Below are positions 58,650 to 64,000 of a stretch of 64,000 nt of DNA, one piece after another. Position 1 is the first letter of the stretch; every line of letters begins with the position of its first letter. The position numbers and the translations under genes were made by a program. Below the pieces are notes generated by a model. That model searched no databases. It was not told the origin of the DNA and was given only the letters and a program-made list of their open reading frames with translations. The stretch comes from Oscillospiraceae bacterium (GTDB lineage: Bacteria > Bacillota > Clostridia > Oscillospirales > Acutalibacteraceae), in NCBI GenBank assembly GCA_022487055.1, contig JAKVJJ010000001.1, positions 62,001-126,000 of the forward strand, written 5' to 3'.

Positions 58650-60446
58650 TTAATCTTTATAGCCGAAGTCTGGAATCTGATGCCAACGGCGGCGGAAATA
58701 GTGAGCCGCGAGTTTTGGACGGCGGTCACGGGTGAACAGACCTTTTTTATTTCCGTCCACCCGCATACATCCCTGAACAGTGGCAAAATCGGCAAAATTC
58801 CATACTTGCTCACCAACAAAAAATTTGCGTTTATCCAACTCAGCGTTCAGCCGGCGGTAATATTCCATCTGAAATTCTTCACTGAACATTTCCGGCACGG
58901 TCTGATGAATGCCGGCAACCGCATCAGCACCATATTCTGTGAACATGACAGGCTTGCCCTGCTTTTCCCAGAAATCCATCTCAATATTCAGTGCGTCGCA
59001 GGCAGCGTCAAGGTCACCGCTGAGGTTGTACCAGCCATAGTAGCGGTTCAGACAGACCACATCCATGGTGCGGGTGACAATGTCCTTGGTGTAGTTGTTC
59101 TGGCAGCAGACAAGTGTGACCGGGCGGTTCTGCGGGTCGCATTTGTGTGCCAGCTCATACAGTGGCCGGAAATAGTCATAAGCGGACTGTGGAAAATTTT
59201 CTGTGTCCGGCTCATTTGCAATAGACCACATGACCACAGAGGGGTGGTTCTTGTCACGGGCAATCATGTCCCGGATAACCTGACCGTGATAGTCGCCGAT
59301 GTTCATTGCCTGATAAACATCCGTGCCGCTGCCCATGCCCAAGCCCACCGCCGGCACTTCATCAATGATAACGATGCCTTCCCGGTCACAGAGGTCATAC
59401 ATTTCCTCTGCATAGGGGTAATGACTGGTGCGAAAAGAGTTGGCACCCAGCCAATGAATCAGGCTGGTATCCTTGACATCCAGGCAGATGTCCATGCCGC
59501 GGCCGTGGAAAGGAGAATCCTCGTGTTTACCAAAGCCTTTAAAGTAAAAAGGTTTGCCGTTTATAAGAAACTGTGTCCCCTTGACCGCAACCGTGCGCAC
59601 ACCAAAAGTCTGGGAGTAACAGTCCTGCCCGAAAGTAACCTCGGCTGTATAAAGATAAGGACTGCCCGGTTGCCACAGATGCGCATTTGAAATGGTTATG
59701 CTGCCGGAAGTTCCGTCTGCTGCGGCTACTTCTTTGCCTTCAGCGTCATGAATGGAGAGATGTACGTTTCCCTCACCAACTGTTTGGACGGAATAAGATA
59801 CCATGCCGTTTTTCCCCTGAATATTCGGTGCCAGCGTAATATCCTCAATGTATGCAGCAGGCGTAGTGTAAATTTTGACCGGACGGTTAATGCCGGCATA
59901 GTTGAAAAAGTCGAAGTTCGGCAAGTTTTGCGGGGCACGGCGGCTTTTGACAAGCTCTACACTGGGAATGCCGGGGTTATCTGAGCCGAAAAATGCGGTG
60001 CCGCCTTCATTGCCAACGGGCAGGGTGCTGCGGTCGACACGATTGTCGGCTGCGATGGTCAGCAGCACTTCTTTGCCGCATTCCACTTTATCCGTGATAT
60101 CTGCTTCAAAAGGTAGAAAGCCGCCTCTATGCTCGCACAGCAGCTTGCCATTGAGATAAACTTTCGCAAAGTGTGTTACAGCGGAGAAGCGCAGGACGAT
60201 GCGCTGCCCCGCCAGAAAGGCCGGGATAGTAAGGGTACGCTGGTACCATACCCAGCCGCAGTGCGTGCGATAAGCCGGATCTTCCCGCTGATCATTAAAG
60301 GAAGCAGGCACAGCAATGGTTTGGGAGTCTTTCAGAGGGGCGTTTTGCCACTCTTCGTCGAAACCACAGCCGTTATCCAGTTTAAAATTCCAGACACCTG
60401 AAAGGTCAATCAGGTCACGTGACCGGTTTAGTTTTGGATACAGCAA
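58650..60446 (-). CDS. uidA: Glycoside hydrolase family 2, beta-glucuronidase-type
   Basis: A 598-residue GH2 enzyme. Domains: sugar-binding jelly roll (1-180, with the conserved THFAKVYLNGKLLCEHRGGF), immunoglobulin-like (180-270), and TIM barrel (270-598). Acid/base E412 in SIANEPDT, nucleophile E504 in FTEYGAD, and the glucuronate-recognising N-x-K, here N566-K-K568 in GNKKGLFTR. This set points to beta-glucuronidase rather than beta-galactosidase. The start is TTG 60446, 8 nt after GGGGG; the TTG at 60452 is too close to it. Second gene of the operon with GH35. Confidence 0.9.
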   Translation of the reverse strand: MLYPKLNRSRDLIDLSGVWNFKLDNGCGFDEEWQNAPLKDSQTIAVPASFNDQREDPAYRTHCGWVWYQRTLTIPAFLAGQRIVLRFSAVTHFAKVYLNGKLLCEHRGGFLPFEADITDKVECGKEVLLTIAADNRVDRSTLPVGNEGGTAFFGSDNPGIPSVELVKSRRAPQNLPNFDFFNYAGINRPVKIYTTPAAYIEDITLAPNIQGKNGMVSYSVQTVGEGNVHLSIHDAEGKEVAAADGTSGSITISNAHLWQPGSPYLYTAEVTFGQDCYSQTFGVRTVAVKGTQFLINGKPFYFKGFGKHEDSPFHGRGMDICLDVKDTSLIHWLGANSFRTSHYPYAEEMYDLCDREGIVIIDEVPAVGLGMGSGTDVYQAMNIGDYHGQVIRDMIARDKNHPSVVMWSIANEPDTENFPQSAYDYFRPLYELAHKCDPQNRPVTLVCCQNNYTKDIVTRTMDVVCLNRYYGWYNLSGDLDAACDALNIEMDFWEKQGKPVMFTEYGADAVAGIHQTVPEMFSEEFQMEYYRRLNAELDKRKFFVGEQVWNFADFATVQGCMRVDGNKKGLFTRDRRPKLAAHYFRRRWHQIPDFGYKD

Positions 60447-60481
60447 AGTCAAATCCCCCTTTTGGTTTCATACGAATATTT

Positions 60482-62248
60482 TTAATCTAATGCCGGAGAA
60501 TCCATCAAAGAAACCGTCGTGCCTGCTTTCCCCTCTGTTTCAAAGAGAATCAACTCGTTTTCCCCCTGCTTTAGCAGCGGTGCCGGGATATAGAGCCGTT
60601 TCTGCGGCCCGGTCTGCCAGAAGCGTCCAAGGTTAAAATTGTTCAGTAGAACACAGCCTTTTCCCCATCCGGTCAGGTCAAGGAAGGTATCGCAGGGTTC
60701 TTCCACTGTAAACGGAATGCGGTAAAAAGCGGGTGTGCCGGAAAGATAAGCCTTGCTGAAATCAATTTTCGATGCCATATTAGCGTCCATCGGCAGGGGA
60801 TACATCTGCCAGCTGGAGTGGCTGTGACCGTTCAGCAGAACAGCACCGTCAATGCCTTTGCGCTGATGCTCCATGCGGGGGCCATAATTGACGCGTCCCA
60901 TGTTTTCCATCAAAATATCCAAACGGGAATAGACACTGGCCGGTGCAACCGGATATTCTTTCTGCAGTTCCAAATCATACAGCGTGAGAAAATGTTTTTG
61001 GTCGAAAAAAATCTGAGCGCGGTCGTTAGCGCCGGTGAGCTGAATTTTTTCCAGTGGCATATCCGGCATCAGGTCTGTGGAATACATCGTATAGCCGAAA
61101 TTTTGTCCCAGCTTTTCCATGCAGAGAGGCCATGGCTTTGTCGTTGGTGCGGAAATATCTTTCAAAACAGAAAAGAGGGATACGGCATTTTTTACATTCC
61201 AAGTGCCATAGGCCTTTTTCTCAATTTGGGTGGAGAAGTTTACGTCCGGCAGAGGTGCGTATTGACGGATGATTTTCTGAAACGCACGGTATTTCGGTGT
61301 AATCGTGCCGTCTTCAGAGAGCGGTGCGTCATAATCATAAGAAGTAACATCCGGCTGCAAATGCTCATAATAATTGGAACCATTTGTGAAGCCAAAGTTG
61401 GTGCCACCATGAAACATATAAATGTTGACGCTGCCCCGCTTTAAAATTTCGTCTAGGTTATGTGCGCAGACATTTACATCAGTGATGTGGTGCGCTTTAT
61501 CACCCCATGCATCAAACCAGCCAATCCAGAATTCTGTGCACATGAGCGGCCCGCCGCTTGTGTGTTTTTGCAGGCGAGGAAACTGCTCGGCGGCATTGGA
61601 ACCAAAATTGGCGGTGGCGAGGGTGCCCGGCAGACTGCCACAGGACAAATAGTCACCCCATGGACCGTCCGAAGTAATGAACGGCACGGTTATACCATTT
61701 TTCCGCATATTATCACGCAGTGCGGTCAGATAAGCGGTCTCATTGCCATAGGCACCATATTCGTTTTCCACCTGCATCATCAGGACAGGGCCGCCATGGT
61801 CAATCTGCAGCGGTACCAACAAAGGCAGAAGTTGCTGGTAGTAGCTGTACACATGGTTTAGGAATGGCGGGTAAGAGCAGCGCAGCTTCATGCCGTCCTC
61901 TGCCAGTAACCACGCGGGCAGTCCGCCAAACTCCCACTCACCGCAGATATACGGAGAAGGACGCACAATCGCATAAAGTCCGACTTCCTGCGCGGTTTTG
62001 AGGAACGCGACAAGGTCAAGCGCTCCGGAAAAGCAGAACTGTCCGGGATGCGGCTCATGCAGGTTCCACGGAACATAGGTTTCCACCGTGTTGCAGCCCA
62101 TGGCACGCAGCTTTTCCAGCCGGTCGCGCCAATACTGCGGTACCACACGGAAGTAGTGAATGGAACCGGAGATAATATGAAATGGGTTTCCATTCAAATA
62201 AAAGCAATCTTTTATTTCAAATTTGTGGGTATGATTTTTTGATTTCAT
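60482..62248 (-). CDS. Glycoside hydrolase family 35 beta-galactosidase
   Basis: A 588-residue GH35 enzyme that removes terminal beta-galactose. The barrel holds TYVPWNLHEPHPGQFCFSG, VRPSPYICGEWEFGG, the acid/base E163 in MMQVENEYGAYG and the nucleophile E239 in CTEFWIGWFDAWG, followed by two jelly-roll domains (WGKGCVLLNNFNLGRFW near the end). There is no signal peptide, so it is cytosolic and acts on imported oligosaccharides. ATG 62248 has AAAGGA ahead; the longer frame from 62302 is not supported. First gene of the operon, 35 bp before the GH2 gene, under a LacI-type operator. Confidence 0.92.
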   Translation of the reverse strand: MKSKNHTHKFEIKDCFYLNGNPFHIISGSIHYFRVVPQYWRDRLEKLRAMGCNTVETYVPWNLHEPHPGQFCFSGALDLVAFLKTAQEVGLYAIVRPSPYICGEWEFGGLPAWLLAEDGMKLRCSYPPFLNHVYSYYQQLLPLLVPLQIDHGGPVLMMQVENEYGAYGNETAYLTALRDNMRKNGITVPFITSDGPWGDYLSCGSLPGTLATANFGSNAAEQFPRLQKHTSGGPLMCTEFWIGWFDAWGDKAHHITDVNVCAHNLDEILKRGSVNIYMFHGGTNFGFTNGSNYYEHLQPDVTSYDYDAPLSEDGTITPKYRAFQKIIRQYAPLPDVNFSTQIEKKAYGTWNVKNAVSLFSVLKDISAPTTKPWPLCMEKLGQNFGYTMYSTDLMPDMPLEKIQLTGANDRAQIFFDQKHFLTLYDLELQKEYPVAPASVYSRLDILMENMGRVNYGPRMEHQRKGIDGAVLLNGHSHSSWQMYPLPMDANMASKIDFSKAYLSGTPAFYRIPFTVEEPCDTFLDLTGWGKGCVLLNNFNLGRFWQTGPQKRLYIPAPLLKQGENELILFETEGKAGTTVSLMDSPALD

Positions 62249-62310
62249 AGGAGAATATCCTTTCTGCACAGGGCTGTAGAGATAGTTGAGGCAGTCTCGC
62301 AAGCAAAAAT

Positions 62311-62322
62311 GAAACCGGTTTC
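62311..62322. promoter_or_regulatory. LacI-type operator of the glycosidase operon
   Basis: GAAACCGGTTTC, a perfect 12-bp palindrome with AA/TT just outside, located about +7 to +18 from the predicted transcription start, a repressor position. It resembles LacI/GalR operators with the central CG step. The regulator gene is not in the window. Confidence 0.65.
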
Positions 62323-62335
62323 TTTTAACAACTCA

Positions 62336-62364
62336 ACTATAGCACGTTTCATTTTGCGCGTCAA
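62336..62364 (-). promoter_or_regulatory. Promoter of the GH35-GH2 operon
   Basis: Minus strand TTGACG (62364-62359), 17-nt spacer, TATAGT (62341-62336). Confidence 0.75.
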
Positions 62365-62411
62365 TATTGCAAAAAGTACAATTTTACTGCTCTGATTTTG
62401 ATAGGCAAGAA

Positions 62412-62458
62412 AACAAAAAGCGAAATGCCACAACCTTAGAAAAGGCCATGCAGCATTC
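62412..62458 (-). terminator. Possible terminator after the PAP2-like gene
   Basis: Minus strand AATGC/GCATT stem with wobble pairs inside, followed by TTCGCTTTTTGTTTTC. Imperfect. Confidence 0.4.
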
Positions 62459-62476
62459 CGCAGAATTTATCTTTGA

Positions 62477-62914
62477 TTACAGGTAGTGCTGGGCAAAAAT
62501 GCCTTCTATCAAAACCGCCATGACAATGCCAAGAAGTCCGCCGGCCGTTACTTCCAGAGGGCGATGACCGAGGCTGGTTTCCAGCGGAACAAAGCCGCTT
62601 GTCGGTTCCAACCGGGCTTCCATCTGATTGATGGCGGCGGCATGACGGCCTGCCTCCCACCGGACACCGAGTGCATCGTAAATCACCACGGCAGAGAGCG
62701 TAACACCAAGGGCAAATTCTGCCGAGTTAAAGCCGCACACCATGCCACTGCTGAATGCGGTTGCGCAAACAAAAGCGGAGTGGGAGCTGGGCATTCCGCC
62801 TGTACCAACGGCAATGCGCAGAGTGACCTTATTGCCGCGCACCCGGCAGATGATAACCTTGATGAGCTGGGCAGTCAACCATGCCATAACCGCCGATACG
62901 ATTATCCAATTCAT
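62477..62914 (-). CDS. Divergent PAP2 family membrane protein
   Basis: A 145-residue integral membrane protein with about four helices, of the YuiD-like divergent PAP2 (DUF212) family. The conserved acid-phosphatase-like residues are visible: AVGTGGMPSSHSAFVCATA with the SSHS motif, YDALGVRWEAGRHAAAINQ with the Arg-His pair, and LGHRPLEVTAGGLLGI at the end. The substrate is probably a lipid phosphate but is not known. ATG 62914 is chosen since AGGAGG lies 5 nt before it; the longer frame to 63028 is rejected. Confidence 0.9.
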   Translation of the reverse strand: MNWIIVSAVMAWLTAQLIKVIICRVRGNKVTLRIAVGTGGMPSSHSAFVCATAFSSGMVCGFNSAEFALGVTLSAVVIYDALGVRWEAGRHAAAINQMEARLEPTSGFVPLETSLGHRPLEVTAGGLLGIVMAVLIEGIFAQHYL

Positions 62915-63026
62915 ATATCCTCCTTCTGGCAATGCCGAAAGAACGGAAAATTTCCGGCTGCAAAGTAAATCTATTTTCCATGACAGATGGGTAAAATCTG
63001 CCAGAAACTGCAAAGCGCCTGTCTGC

Positions 63027-63055
63027 ATTATACATTCTTAGGCAGCTAAAGTAAA
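63027..63055 (-). promoter_or_regulatory. Promoter of the PAP2-like gene
   Basis: Minus strand TTTACT (63055-63050), 17-nt spacer, TATAAT (63032-63027); leader about 105 nt. Confidence 0.5.
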
Positions 63056-63136
63056 GGAGTGTGTCCGGCGCAGTGGTTCTTTGCAAAGGATTATGGGAGA
63101 ATTTTCGCAGCTCAATCATTCTGCTGCCGCCGGCGG

Positions 63137-63166
63137 TTGCTTTCTGCTGGAAGAATGCGTTACAAT
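63137..63166 (+). promoter_or_regulatory. Promoter of recQ
   Basis: TTGCTT (63137-63142), 18-nt spacer, TACAAT (63161-63166). Confidence 0.45.
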
Positions 63167-63202
63167 ATATAAAAAGGAAACGCAGGGAAAGGCCGGGAAG
63201 CT

Positions 63203-64000
63203 TTGAATCAGTTACAGGTATTAAAAGAATATTTCGGATATGACAGCTTTCGGTCGGGACAGCAGGAAGTGGTGGACGCTTTGCTGAAGGGGCGGGATGT
63301 GTTAGCGGTAATGCCCACCGGAGCCGGAAAATCTATCTGTTTTCAGGTGCCGGCTTTGTTGCTGCCGGGCATTACGCTGGTTATTTCTCCTTTAATTTCC
63401 CTGATGCAGGACCAAGTGCGGGAATTGGTCGAGGCAGGTGTGCCGGCAGCTTATCTCAACAGTGCCTTGACGGACGCACAGTATGCCCATGCCCTGAGAA
63501 ATGCCGCTGCAGGAAAATACAAAATCATTTATGTTGCGCCGGAACGCCTATTGACAGAGCGTTTTTTAGCGTTTGTGCGGCGGGTGCAGATTTCACTAGT
63601 GGCGGTGGACGAGGCACATTGTGTTTCACAGTGGGGGCAGGACTTCCGTCCCGGTTATCTGCAGATTACACAGTTTACCGCCGGACTGGATGTGCGCCCG
63701 ACTTTGGCAGCATTTACCGCGACGGCAACGGAAACTGTCAAGGCAGATATTGTGCGGCTGCTGGAACTGAAAAACCCCTGCGAAGTTGTGACAGGATTTG
63801 ACCGCGAAAATCTCTTTTATGAAGTGCGCCGCCCCCACAGCAAAAAAGATGAGCTGCTGAAGCTGCTGACACGTTTTCCGGAGGAATCTGGCATTGTTTA
63901 CTGCTCCACCCGAAAAGCCGTGGAGGATGTCTGCACCTTTTTAAATGACCAGGGTCATCCGGCTGCGCGCTATCATGCAGGACTGACACAGGAGGAACGG
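63203..64000 (+). CDS. recQ: ATP-dependent DNA helicase RecQ, N-terminal part (3' truncated)
   Basis: Runs off the window after 266 codons of an expected 590-730. Superfamily 2 helicase motifs are in order: motif 0 YFGYDSFRSGQQEVVDALL, motif I VMPTGAGKSICFQVPALL, motif Ia VISPLISLMQDQV, motif II VDEAHCVSQWGQDFRPGY (DEAH with the RecQ aromatic-rich loop), motif III FTATAT, and the beginning of motif IV, GIVYCSTRKAVE. It unwinds branched DNA in recombination repair. The start is TTG 63203 with purine-rich AAGG/GGGAAG sequence upstream. The helicase C half, zinc and HRDC domains lie outside. Confidence 0.94.
   Translation, partial: MNQLQVLKEYFGYDSFRSGQQEVVDALLKGRDVLAVMPTGAGKSICFQVPALLLPGITLVISPLISLMQDQVRELVEAGVPAAYLNSALTDAQYAHALRNAAAGKYKIIYVAPERLLTERFLAFVRRVQISLVAVDEAHCVSQWGQDFRPGYLQITQFTAGLDVRPTLAAFTATATETVKADIVRLLELKNPCEVVTGFDRENLFYEVRRPHSKKDELLKLLTRFPEESGIVYCSTRKAVEDVCTFLNDQGHPAARYHAGLTQEER

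Noticed and set aside
63029-63202. Small plus-strand frame 63061-63243 before recQ
   Set aside because: It overlaps the recQ promoter and start and has no ribosome-binding site or similarity.
1-64000. CRISPR arrays, tRNA or rRNA genes, IS elements, prophage
   Set aside because: None seen on either strand: no regularly spaced repeats of CRISPR size, no tRNA-like folds noticed, no transposase, integrase or phage structural genes.

Overview
The window reads as chromosomal DNA of a low-to-moderate GC (about half G+C) Gram-positive anaerobe of the class Clostridia, most likely an Oscillospirales/Ruminococcaceae-type bacterium. The grounds are: class III (oxygen-sensitive) ribonucleotide reductase with NrdG, ferredoxin, QueH, the B. 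subtilis-like yaaO-yaaQ-holB-yaaT-yabB-yabC gene order, mreBCD with a PBP, DUF4830 and GGGtGRT proteins, AGGAGG-type ribosome binding sites, frequent TTG and GTG starts, and sigma-A type TTGACA/TATAAT promoters. I saw no rRNA, tRNA, insertion sequence, prophage or CRISPR array. The window is dense with housekeeping genes and has little accessory DNA.

Layout. 1-8 kb: end of a U32 protein, dut, mreBCD and a class B PBP (cell elongation), a MinD-like ATPase and methylglyoxal synthase. 7.5-15.4 kb: hisS, aspS, queH, an HxlR regulator, then the anaerobic dNTP operon nrdD / separate glycyl-radical peptide / nrdG behind an NrdR box. 15.4-22.3 kb (minus strand): LCP cell-wall ligase, PLP decarboxylase, darA, holB, ricT, ferredoxin, a tRNA methyltransferase and rsmI. 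22.6-33.7 kb: a YfhO-like membrane protein, an ABC exporter whose permease carries a very long coiled coil, a Smr protein, an orphan gene, and a two-gene GGGtGRT/NifU-like operon. 33.9-40.3 kb: secA, fructose-bisphosphate aldolase, an OGG-type glycosylase, an unusual intergenic region with 9-bp DnaA-box-like tandem repeats, and rlmB. 40.3-51.9 kb: a degenerate P-type-ATPase-like membrane protein, an ECF sigma/anti-sigma pair, an EF-G paralogue, an ArsR/M29 cluster, a VanY-type carboxypeptidase, a DUF4830 protein and rsuA. 52.1-58.5 kb: an UgpC/MsmK-type sugar ABC ATPase, a CdaR-type regulator, the ftsE-ftsX-M23 peptidase operon and a ureohydrolase-like protein. 58.6-64 kb: a GH35-GH2 glycosidase operon with a LacI-type operator, a PAP2-like membrane protein and the start of recQ.

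Functional themes. Cell-wall growth and division dominate (MreBCD-PBP, LCP, FtsEX with its peptidase, VanY). A second theme is translation and RNA modification (hisS, aspS, queH, rsmI, yabB, rlmB, rsuA, EF-G-like). The strongest candidates for something undescribed are: (1) the 1,074-residue protein at 40.3-43.5 kb, which has a P1B-ATPase-like fold order but has lost every catalytic motif and carries about 500 disordered residues; (2) NrdD with its glycyl-radical tail encoded as a separate 52-residue peptide; (3) the tandem 9-mers at 39.2-39.4 kb, related to elements upstream of nrdD; and (4) the GGGtGRT/NifU-like operon. All start sites were chosen by hand from Shine-Dalgarno spacing; no database search was possible.
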